Shown piece after piece: positions 1-5,700 of a stretch of DNA of 16,509 nt (positions are counted from its first letter, which is position 1; each line of letters starts with the position of its first letter). The translations under genes were made by a program, and so were the position numbers. Below the pieces are notes generated by a model. The model ran no database searches. It was not told the origin of the DNA and saw only the letters and a list, made by a program, of their open reading frames with translations. This stretch comes from Puniceicoccales bacterium (lineage in GTDB: Bacteria > Verrucomicrobiota > Verrucomicrobiia > Opitutales > JAIRLM01), in contig JAITFC010000080.1 in the NCBI GenBank assembly GCA_031281635.1, forward strand, positions 1 through 16,509. The letters run 5' to 3'.

Positions 1-924
1 TTTGTCCTTGGAACAGTGCACCGTAATTATGTCGTGCAGCATACTTTGCCAATCAAAGAGGTCGCCGGACGGATTGCGCGTGGCCACGACGATGCCGGCT
101 GCGATGTGCTCTTCGGGGACTTGTACGCCGTTGGCTAGGTAAAACATTGCGCTATAGACTGAGCGCAGGCGCAATCGCAGTTCGCCGTCCGTATTGCTGA
201 GCAAATTTTCTTGAAAAGTGAATGTACTACCGTCGCGCGGCAGGCTGAGAATGTCCTTGAAGGCAAGAATTTCCTGGCCGTGTTTGCCGTCGTCGAGGAT
301 GCGGATGACGAGGCGATTGTAACCATCCGGCGCGATACCCATGGTAAGCACATCGTCGCGAAGTAGCGCTGCCATTATTTGCGTCATTTCGGCAAATTGT
401 TCGTATTCAGGAGATAATATCGGTGTTGGTCCCGAGGCGGTGGGCGCATTGTGCAAATAATTGATGCGTTCCACGAAGATGCGAAAAACGCGGTTTGCAG
501 ACCAGCCGGACTGGATGGCATTGAGAACAACGGGGAGAGGGACCGGAGCGAAGAGGCGTTTGACGAAATTTATGCCTTGCATGGGAGTGTATGTCACTGT
601 GGCTGTTTGGGATAATGCGCCGCCTAAGACGGGGTCTAAGTCCAGAGTAAGGTGATGCGGTTGGCAGTAGATTTTTGTGTTATTTTCCAATCCAGCCTTC
701 AGCGTGCAATTGCGTGAATCTGTTACCGTACCGACATCCAAAAAGAGAAACGTCTCCAAATAGCGCATGCGCACAAGATTTGTGAGTAATTGCTCGTCAA
801 GAGTTTGCGCAATGGCCTCATTGAAATTTGCGTGTTCCCGGCGGATGGCACTGGGACCTACGGAGCGGCACCCAGCAAGCAAAGTAACGCTGTAAATGGC
901 AAATTTTCGAAATAACTTTTTCAT
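1..924 (-). CDS. Lipoprotein of an uncharacterised family (partial, C-terminus beyond left edge)
   Basis: An uninterrupted minus-strand frame of 308 codons starts at the ATG at 924 and runs off position 1, so the C-terminus is missing. The N-terminus is a lipoprotein signal: basic MKKLFRKF, a hydrophobic stretch, then lipobox LLAGC with the lipidated Cys at residue 19. The mature part contains LTNLVRMRYLETFLFLDVG, TYTPMQGINFVKRLFAPVP, SGWSANRVFRIFVERIN and YLHNAPTASGPTP. From memory, this matches a conserved hypothetical lipoprotein family of Gram-negative and PVC bacteria with no known function. It is probably anchored in the outer membrane or periplasm. There is no Shine-Dalgarno; a promoter-like pair ends 10 nt upstream. 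Shorter overlapping frames at 135-353 and 461-655 lie inside it and are shadows. Confidence 0.85.
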   Translation of the reverse strand, partial: MKKLFRKFAIYSVTLLAGCRSVGPSAIRREHANFNEAIAQTLDEQLLTNLVRMRYLETFLFLDVGTVTDSRNCTLKAGLENNTKIYCQPHHLTLDLDPVLGGALSQTATVTYTPMQGINFVKRLFAPVPLPVVLNAIQSGWSANRVFRIFVERINYLHNAPTASGPTPILSPEYEQFAEMTQIMAALLRDDVLTMGIAPDGYNRLVIRILDDGKHGQEILAFKDILSLPRDGSTFTFQENLLSNTDGELRLRLRSVYSAMFYLANGVQVPEEHIAAGIVVATRNPSGDLFDWQSMLHDIITVHCSKDK

Positions 925-934
925 TCGCGGACGC

Positions 935-963
935 AGTAGAAAAATTTTTCCAGCACTTGGCAA
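935..963 (-). promoter_or_regulatory. Predicted sigma70-type promoter of the lipoprotein gene
   Basis: Read on the minus strand: TTGCCA (958-963), 17-nt spacer, TCTACT (935-940), then 10 nt to the ATG at 924. The predicted start of transcription is only a few bases before the start codon. The stretch 925-1226 (302 bp) holds no convincing gene. It contains this element and, nearer the tRNA, the tRNA-Pro promoter. Confidence 0.4.
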
Positions 964-1188
964 CAATTTTTGATGCTTTCGTCACTGTTGTGGTCGTTTT
1001 CGTTAGCACTATCGCCCCAGGGTCCACCACAAACCCTGCAATTCTCTGAAAAATGGAAACATAATCGAAATTTAAAAAAATTTCTTGCCAGAACGCAAAA
1101 ATAAAGCGCAATGGCCGACGGGTTGGTATCCATGCAGCGGCGCGTCCGTGAACCCCGTGAGATTCGGAAGAAAGCAGCGGTAGCGAGA

Positions 1189-1217
1189 TTGCCCGAGTGC
1201 CGTGGAAGTGCTAACCC
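1189..1217 (+). promoter_or_regulatory. Predicted promoter of tRNA-Pro
   Basis: TTGCCC (1189-1194), 17-nt spacer, TAACCC (1212-1217). The expected transcription start falls at about 1224, only about 3 nt before the mature tRNA 5' end at 1227. The -10 matches consensus weakly. Confidence 0.35.
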
Positions 1218-1226
1218 TTCTTTTGT

Positions 1227-1303
1227 CGGGCTGTGGCGTAGCCTGGTAGCGCGCTTGCATGGGGTGCAAGAGGTCATGAGTTCGAATCTCATCAGCCCGA
1301 CCA
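1227..1303 (+). tRNA. tRNA-Pro (anticodon GGG)
   Basis: This is a full cloverleaf of 77 nt with an encoded CCA. The acceptor stem CGGGCTG pairs perfectly with CAGCCCG, and A73-CCA follows. The D-arm is GCGT..GCGC-like. The anticodon arm is CTTGC-ATGGGGT-GCAAG, with T33 and anticodon GGG (reads CCC/CCU). The T-arm is ATGAG-TTCGAAT-CTCAT. The C1-G72 start of the acceptor is typical of bacterial tRNA-Pro. Confidence 0.96.
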
Positions 1304-1469
1304 CGCTCCCGAAGGCACATCTATCAACTTCTCCGCCTCCGCCAAGAGTCCACCAGACCTCGAGATCCCCCTGCGGATATTTTTTTGCCATTTCGCTAAA
1401 GCTTGCGGATTAAGCGCTTCGATATCACAATAAGGTAACGCTTTGCGTAAAATCGCAGAACTTTCACGC

Positions 1470-1787
1470 TTATTCTTCGAGGAATCGCAATCTAATTTTG
1501 GATATAACAGAGTGACATGCTGTGAGGCGCACTTCAACAATGATTGTTACCTCTCCGATTTTCGGTATCCAAGGCGCAGCTTTTACCAATTCGAGCACAT
1601 CCCTGTCGGTTATACTTCCACAGTCATATTTCAATTTATTACCACTAAACTCCGCTACATAAGCACTATTTGGAGGTGGAAACTCCCTGCTTGAACCCCA
1701 TACAAACGATCCGTTCTGGAGTCTGTAACCACGTGCGCGCATTGTCATAAGCGCGCGTAATATCTTTTGATCCGGAGAAATTTTCAA
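1470..1787 (-). CDS. Hypothetical protein, unrecognised, doubtful
   Basis: The frame is 105 codons from a TTG at 1787, with an ATG pair at residues 14 and 16 as the more likely start. The product contains YRLQNGSFVWGSS and PKIGEVTIIVEVRLTACH, which look like alternating beta-strands, and it ends RLRFLEE. I recognise no family. It is divergent from the 1863 frame across an AT-rich 75-bp gap with promoter-like character. A second minus-strand frame, shifted by one base, overlaps it and continues to 1292 inside the tRNA gene. The pair could be the remains of one longer gene. There is no Shine-Dalgarno. Confidence 0.3.
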   Translation of the reverse strand: MKISPDQKILRALMTMRARGYRLQNGSFVWGSSREFPPPNSAYVAEFSGNKLKYDCGSITDRDVLELVKAAPWIPKIGEVTIIVEVRLTACHSVISKIRLRFLEE

Positions 1788-1848
1788 AAGGGAAAAAAAA
1801 TTTAACGAAAAATATATGTTTGCTTTTTTTTAAAACTTCTGCCTACTC

Positions 1849-1854
1849 TATATT
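1849..1854 (+). promoter_or_regulatory. Predicted -10 element before the ATG at 1863
   Basis: TATATT sits in a T-rich stretch 8 nt before an ATG at 1863. The expected transcription start coincides with the ATG. No good -35 is visible; the 17-nt position is a run of T. The surrounding 1788-1862 is strongly AT-rich and separates two divergent frames. Confidence 0.35.
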
Positions 1855-1862
1855 TTTCTACG

Positions 1863-2060
1863 ATGCAAATTCTTGCCCAACATCGCGTTGCGTCTTTTTA
1901 GACTTCAAACGCACCAATACTTAAAACAAATGTCGGCTTCTATGCCGGTCGCGGCCAACGACTTGCGTACGCACCTGAATCTGTCTACGGACAAAAAACG
2001 GCGGGTTATGTCAACGGAGTCCTCCAATCACTCCGCCAAGAAATTACCAAAAAAACTGGT
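1863..2060 (+). pseudogene. Amber-interrupted 5' part of the 2061-2417 gene
   Basis: From the ATG at 1863 the frame reads MQILAQHRVASF, meets TAG at 1899-1901, and stays open in the same frame through 2061 to 2417. The stretch between the amber codon and 2061 looks coding (for example VGFYAGRGQRLAYAPE and NGVLQSLRQEITKKTG) yet contains no ATG, GTG or TTG. Either the ancestral gene was 1863-2417 and is broken by a nonsense codon, or the codon is read through, or there is a sequence error. Function unknown. Confidence 0.45.
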
Positions 2061-2417
2061 ATGCCATTCGACATCAATCAGTTAAAGTTGGTCGCCACGC
2101 CAGAAACGGAGCGGGCCATCGAGACAAACCAAACACCCGCTTGGCTCATCGTTCGCGTAAATGCCGACGGCACAACGGATTACTACATCAATCGCGAGAC
2201 TGGCCGACCCATGACTTTTTCGCTCCCCGACGGTGCAAAAGACGAAATTACGCAGTGGTTGCACACGTTGCCCGCCATGAATCCGTCGACCGACGACGAA
2301 GCGGGAGTATTTTTCAATCTCGGAGCACGATTGGCGCAAACACATCCGCTGCAAACGGTTAGGGAATTTTTTCAAAAAATCTGGTCACGGGAAAAGGAGG
2401 CATCCGATGCTCGGTGA
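2061..2417 (+). CDS. Hypothetical protein (possibly the intact 3' part of a broken gene)
   Basis: The frame is 118 codons from ATG 2061. The product contains TPAWLIVRVNADGTTDYYINR and RPMTFSLPDGAKDEITQWLHT, then a helical C-terminus ending FFQKIWSREKEASDAR. There are no membrane segments or signal peptide, and it looks like a small soluble alpha/beta protein of no family I recognise. There is no Shine-Dalgarno before 2061, and the same frame is open and coding-like for 53 codons upstream to an amber codon at 1899. The annotated start is therefore probably not the native one. It overlaps the following short frame by 11 nt, in a manner typical of translational coupling. Confidence 0.5.
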   Translation: MPFDINQLKLVATPETERAIETNQTPAWLIVRVNADGTTDYYINRETGRPMTFSLPDGAKDEITQWLHTLPAMNPSTDDEAGVFFNLGARLAQTHPLQTVREFFQKIWSREKEASDAR

Positions 2418-2589
2418 ATATTCAGAAAAATCGCCGACAGCTGAGCAAAGAAACGTGACGTCGTTGCGGACACTTTTTCTCCGTTGCATCGCGGGATTGC
2501 CCATGGGATTCCAGCGAGGATTTGGGGCGTACAACCCTCTACTGCCTATTTTGTTGCAATTCTTCCACAATGCGTTGAAAATCTGGTAA
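2407..2589 (+). CDS. Small hypothetical protein with a strong ribosome binding site
   Basis: ATG 2407 lies 6 nt after AAAAGGAGG (2392-2400), one of the best Shine-Dalgarno sites in the window. It overlaps the end of the upstream gene by 11 nt. The 60-residue product has a polar N-terminus (MLGEYSEKSPTAEQRN) and a hydrophobic, aromatic C-terminal half (AYNPLLPILLQFFHNALKIW) that could associate with a membrane. Its last 51 nt overlap the 3' end of the convergent TPR gene, so it may be a truncated longer protein or a chance frame. I recognise no family. Confidence 0.35.
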   Translation: MLGEYSEKSPTAEQRNVTSLRTLFLRCIAGLPMGFQRGFGAYNPLLPILLQFFHNALKIW

Positions 2590-2913
2590 ATTGCGGAGGG
2601 GAAGCAAATCTCCATCGGTCCTTATCTGCTCTAAATCGTCAAATCCAAGCTGTACGGCAAGTCGCAGGTGACTGATGGCGAATTGCGGTTGTCCGGTGAG
2701 CGCAAAACTACACGCGAGATTGTAGTGGACTGTCGGATTTTCCGGGGCGACGAAACTGGCGCGAATGTCGGTACGCAAGCTATCTTCGGTGCGTCCGAGT
2801 GTGGAATAGATTGCGCCGAGCCGCTGAAGTACGAGCAAATCGTCGTTGCATTTCGTGGCAAGGAGTTCGAAAAAATGACACTGGAATTCGACGTCTTCCT
2901 TAAAATTTTCCAT
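2539..2913 (-). CDS. Small TPR-repeat protein
   Basis: The 124-residue helical protein has tetratricopeptide-like repeats: roughly residues 25-58 (LLVLQRLGAIYSTLGRTEDS) and 60-93 (HYNLACSFALTGQPQFAISH). It ends with the common TPR end-piece DLEQIRTDGDLLPLRNLPDF. Such proteins bind partner peptides; in T3SS organisms some are chaperones, but nothing here shows that role. AAAGGA lies before the ATG at 2913, and only 3 nt separate it from the argS stop, so it is the second gene of an argS operon. No signal peptide is present, so it should be cytoplasmic. Confidence 0.75.
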   Translation of the reverse strand: MENFKEDVEFQCHFFELLATKCNDDLLVLQRLGAIYSTLGRTEDSLRTDIRASFVAPENPTVHYNLACSFALTGQPQFAISHLRLAVQLGFDDLEQIRTDGDLLPLRNLPDFQRIVEELQQNRQ

Positions 2914-2916
2914 AGT

Positions 2917-4689
2917 TCACATCCTTTCTAATGTTTCGATGCCGAGAAGTCGCAATCCCAATTTCAAGATCAGTAACGTTCGTTCGCAGAAGATGATACG
3001 CCGCTGCGTGTCCGAGGAATTTTCGCAAAAAATGCGATTTGCATTGTAGAATGTCGAAAATGTTCCGGCAAGATCGTAGAGATAGTTGCACAGCAGATGA
3101 GGGCGCAATTCTTCAATCGTTTGCCGGATGGCAAGGGGAAAACGCAGTAATTGTCTGGCCAGGGCATGTTCTTCTTGCGTTTGCGGCGCAATGGATTGAC
3201 CATCCGAAAGCGAAAAATTTTCCTCAGTTCTCTTGCGGAAGATAGCGTGGATGCGCGCCACGGCATATTGCAGATATGGTGCGGTATTCCCTTCCAGGGC
3301 AAGCATTTTATCCAGCGAAAAAATGTAGTCGCTGCTGCGATTTTGCGACAGGTCGCCGTACTTTATGGCACCGACACCGACTGCCCGCGCAATTTTTTCC
3401 CGCAATTCTTCGTCGAAATCAGGATTTTTCTCTTCAACGGCGACGCGTGCCCTGGCAATGGCTTCGGCAAAGAGTTGTTTCAAGCGGACGGACCCTCCGG
3501 CGCGTGTTTTGATGGCTTTCCCGTCGGTACCGCAGACTGTTCCGAAGTATACATGGTGCAGGCGTGGCATGGGGTAATTCTTCGCGCGGAACCACTTGTC
3601 CACGGTTAAAATGAGCTGTTCGAAGTGATCTCTCTGGCGGGCATCGGTGACGTAGATGATGTCGCTGGCAGAAAAATGCTCCATCCTGTAGAGCACCGTT
3701 GCCAGGTCCGTCGATGCGTAGTTGGAGGCGCCGTCGGATTTGCGCACAATGAATGGCTGTTCGCGAAAGCGTTCGTGCTCAGGATGGAAGACGACCAACG
3801 CCCCCAAATTTTCCACGGCGATGTGGCATTCCTGTAATTCTTCGTAGACGCGCCCCACCGAATCGCGATAAAATGACTCGCCGAGGATGTGGTCGAATTG
3901 CACAGCCGTAAGGTTATAGATTTCCTGAAACGAAGCATAGGACAGATCGTTGATTTTTCGCCACAGGCGCATGCGCTCTCCATCGCCTTCTTGCAGAGCA
4001 ACTAGTTCCGCCCTCGCCTCCTCGAGAGCATCTTTGGATTCATTGACGGCCGCATTTCCACGGCGGTAGAGCTCCTCAAGCAATTCCAGCGCATCTTCTT
4101 GGGGTACGGTATCCAGATCAATGGACTCCGCACGCAGTTGGCGCAGTAAAATCCCAAATTGTGTCCCCCAGTCACCGAGGTGATTGTCGCGGATAACATT
4201 GGCGCCGCAAAAGCATAAAATTCGCTGCAGAGCGTCACCGATAACGAGAGAGCGGAGATGGCCGACATGCATCTGTTTGGCACTGTTGGGGCAAGAGTAG
4301 TCCACGACGGTGGTCCGACCGCGCCATTGGGTGTCCAGTGAAGACTGCAACTTTTCCGCGGAGTTGTAGTGGCGCAACCAGCGATCAATGGTTGAAGGAG
4401 ACAATTTTAAATTGATGAATCCGGCACCAGCAATTTCCGCCGTAGCAATCTCGCCGGAAAAATCTTTTTCTCTAAGCATGGCATCGAGAAGAATTTGCGC
4501 CAATTGCCGCGGATTTCTTCCCGTGCTTTTTGCGTAGGGTAAGACGCCGTTGGCTTGAAAATCGCCAAAGCGTGCCTCCGCCGGATACACATGCGCTTGG
4601 AACTTGCCATCAAAGCCGCAGCGGTGCCGGCCAATGTGCCCAATGCGGGTATCGAAATAGCGCTGAAAGTCAAACGGAACCTCCCCCAT
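2917..4689 (-). CDS. argS: Arginyl-tRNA synthetase
   Basis: The protein charges tRNA-Arg with arginine in the cytoplasm (class I aminoacyl-tRNA synthetase). It is 590 residues long, normal for the family. The N-terminal additional domain includes FQANGVLPYAK near residues 44-54 and GAGFINLKL near 88-96. The HIGH motif appears as HVGH at 141-144, followed by DNHLGDWGTQFG at 168-179. The KMSKS region is the ArgRS-type GKAIKTRAGG at 390-399. A C-terminal DALR anticodon-binding domain begins near APYLQYAVARIHAIF and ends near LGIETLERM. A GGGGGAGG run lies inside codons 2-3 rather than upstream, so there is no leader Shine-Dalgarno; a promoter-like pair sits directly before the ATG. The TPR gene follows in the same operon. 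Confidence 0.97.
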   Translation of the reverse strand: MGEVPFDFQRYFDTRIGHIGRHRCGFDGKFQAHVYPAEARFGDFQANGVLPYAKSTGRNPRQLAQILLDAMLREKDFSGEIATAEIAGAGFINLKLSPSTIDRWLRHYNSAEKLQSSLDTQWRGRTTVVDYSCPNSAKQMHVGHLRSLVIGDALQRILCFCGANVIRDNHLGDWGTQFGILLRQLRAESIDLDTVPQEDALELLEELYRRGNAAVNESKDALEEARAELVALQEGDGERMRLWRKINDLSYASFQEIYNLTAVQFDHILGESFYRDSVGRVYEELQECHIAVENLGALVVFHPEHERFREQPFIVRKSDGASNYASTDLATVLYRMEHFSASDIIYVTDARQRDHFEQLILTVDKWFRAKNYPMPRLHHVYFGTVCGTDGKAIKTRAGGSVRLKQLFAEAIARARVAVEEKNPDFDEELREKIARAVGVGAIKYGDLSQNRSSDYIFSLDKMLALEGNTAPYLQYAVARIHAIFRKRTEENFSLSDGQSIAPQTQEEHALARQLLRFPLAIRQTIEELRPHLLCNYLYDLAGTFSTFYNANRIFCENSSDTQRRIIFCERTLLILKLGLRLLGIETLERM

Positions 4690-4696
4690 CGAGTGC

Positions 4697-4725
4697 GGTC
4701 TATGGGTTTTTTCGAAAATTGTCTA
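4697..4725 (-). promoter_or_regulatory. Predicted argS promoter, leaderless geometry
   Basis: Read on the minus strand: TAGACA (4720-4725), 17-nt spacer, TAGACC (4697-4702), then 7 nt to the ATG at 4689. The expected transcription start coincides with the A of the start codon. Confidence 0.45.
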
Positions 4726-4748
4726 TGAAAAATTTTTGCAAATAATCC

Positions 4749-4776
4749 TTGTCATTGGAGTGATGATCGGTAAAAT
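4749..4776 (+). promoter_or_regulatory. Predicted promoter of the 4795 gene
   Basis: TTGTCA (4749-4754), 16-nt spacer, TAAAAT (4771-4776). It is a good match to a housekeeping promoter, divergent from the argS promoter. Transcription should begin near 4783. This argues against the TTG at 4777, directly after the -10, being the start codon. Confidence 0.5.
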
Positions 4777-4794
4777 TTGTGTAGCTATGATAGT

Positions 4795-5607
4795 GTGTCG
4801 GGAACTGTACATTATGCTAACGCACAAAAAGTGCTTTCATTTTTAATCGGAAAAACTTCCCCGGGTGAGAGGGAAATGACTCTTGAACAGGTAAAAACAA
4901 ATCCAGAATCAACTATCTACGCAGTGCGGAGTGCGACAGGTGGCTGGAGGTGGGTGACGGCCATTATGATATTTTTTAAACTTGATTCCGAAATTAGAGA
5001 GGCTATCATCAAAGTCTGCGATGAGCAGATACCCATAGAATCGTTGCGCGCAAGATTCAATGTCGACGGAATTGCGCAATGTACGGAGGCGCTGCAAAGG
5101 GAAGCTGTGAGTCATAACACAATTGCTGGGATGCTTTCACGTGCCTTTGGAGGTATTATTATAATCTCTGCGATAGAACAAGCTTTTGCAGATGCGGGTA
5201 TTGATTTAAATGCCAGTTTGGAGTGCTGTAAAGTGGCAATATTACGTCTTACTAGAGGCCAAAAAGTTACTTTTCCAGCAGCCGTTAATCCATCGCACAT
5301 AGCTGCGCTTGCACAACTGTTGGCTCCTTCTACAGATGCCGAGAGTACTATAACACCTATTGCATGTGTATATATGCCTGCAGAAGAAAGCGGATTTTCT
5401 GTTCAATTCTTTTCCTCGATAGCCAAAAGTAGAAATTTCATTGCGGACGCGCCTAATGCAGCAATGTGCCAATGCACTGTCAGTAGGGAAACGCTCGAAC
5501 AGTGGATGATGGATACCCCATGGCCACGTGATGTCCCCACATATGCGCCAAACTATCCCAATATCGATACCATGACAAACTCGAGCAATTCCCAGCAGCC
5601 GCAGTAA
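4795..5607 (+). CDS. Unknown protein upstream of sctN, candidate secreted substrate
   Basis: I recognise no family. The frame opens at TTG 4777, but that codon precedes the expected transcription start, so GTG 4795 is preferred. ATG 4876, behind a GAGAGGGA-like site, is an alternative. The product (about 270 residues) is a mix of short hydrophobic segments such as WVTAIMIFFKL and FGGIIIISAIEQAF, helical stretches and several Cys. It ends in a polar tail rich in Asn, Ser and Gln (TMTNSSNSQQPQ). There is no signal peptide. Third-position usage looks AT-richer than in the T3SS genes that follow. It lies between argS (divergent) and sctN with its own promoter. Position beside the ATPase gene suggests a T3SS-linked protein (effector or accessory), but that is inference from location only. 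Confidence 0.7.
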   Translation: MSGTVHYANAQKVLSFLIGKTSPGEREMTLEQVKTNPESTIYAVRSATGGWRWVTAIMIFFKLDSEIREAIIKVCDEQIPIESLRARFNVDGIAQCTEALQREAVSHNTIAGMLSRAFGGIIIISAIEQAFADAGIDLNASLECCKVAILRLTRGQKVTFPAAVNPSHIAALAQLLAPSTDAESTITPIACVYMPAEESGFSVQFFSSIAKSRNFIADAPNAAMCQCTVSRETLEQWMMDTPWPRDVPTYAPNYPNIDTMTNSSNSQQPQ

Positions 5608-5614
5608 CTGCTAT

Positions 5615-5653
5615 TTTTTCTACGGGTATTTTCGCTGAATGCCCTTAGAAAAA
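5615..5653. repeat. Long imperfect inverted repeat between the 4795 gene and the sctN promoter
   Basis: The left arm 5615-5630 and right arm 5638-5653 pair in 15 of 16 positions: one T-G wobble and one C/T mismatch, with a GGG/CCC core and a 7-nt loop. The T run is on the 5' side and the A run on the 3' side, the reverse of an intrinsic terminator on either strand. It begins 8 nt after the stop at 5607 and ends 12 nt before the sctN -35 box. It may stop or process the upstream transcript or act as a regulatory site. Confidence 0.55.
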
Positions 5654-5665
5654 TGGCAAAACATC

Positions 5666-5694
5666 TTGCGTCGTTTATTTTGTACGCCTAGAAT
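5666..5694 (+). promoter_or_regulatory. Predicted sctN promoter, leaderless geometry
   Basis: TTGCGT (5666-5671), 17-nt spacer, TAGAAT (5689-5694), then 6 nt to GTG 5701. The expected transcription start is at the first base of the start codon, and no Shine-Dalgarno is present. Confidence 0.55.
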
Positions 5695-5700
5695 TCACCC

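Noticed and set aside
1072..1320. Minus-strand frame containing ADEIRTHDLL and similar
   Set aside because: This peptide is the well-known spurious translation of a tRNA gene; it covers tRNA-Pro.
3151..3609. Plus-strand frames inside argS (also 3606-4001, 4002-4388 and 4407-4673 on the minus strand in other frames)
   Set aside because: They lie wholly within the well-supported argS coding sequence and have no protein-like features.
4777..4779. TTG as start of the gene ending at 5607
   Set aside because: It directly follows the -10 hexamer TAAAAT and so would lie upstream of the expected transcription start.
5615..5653. Calling the inverted repeat an intrinsic terminator
   Set aside because: No T tract follows the stem on either strand; the T and A runs are in the wrong order.
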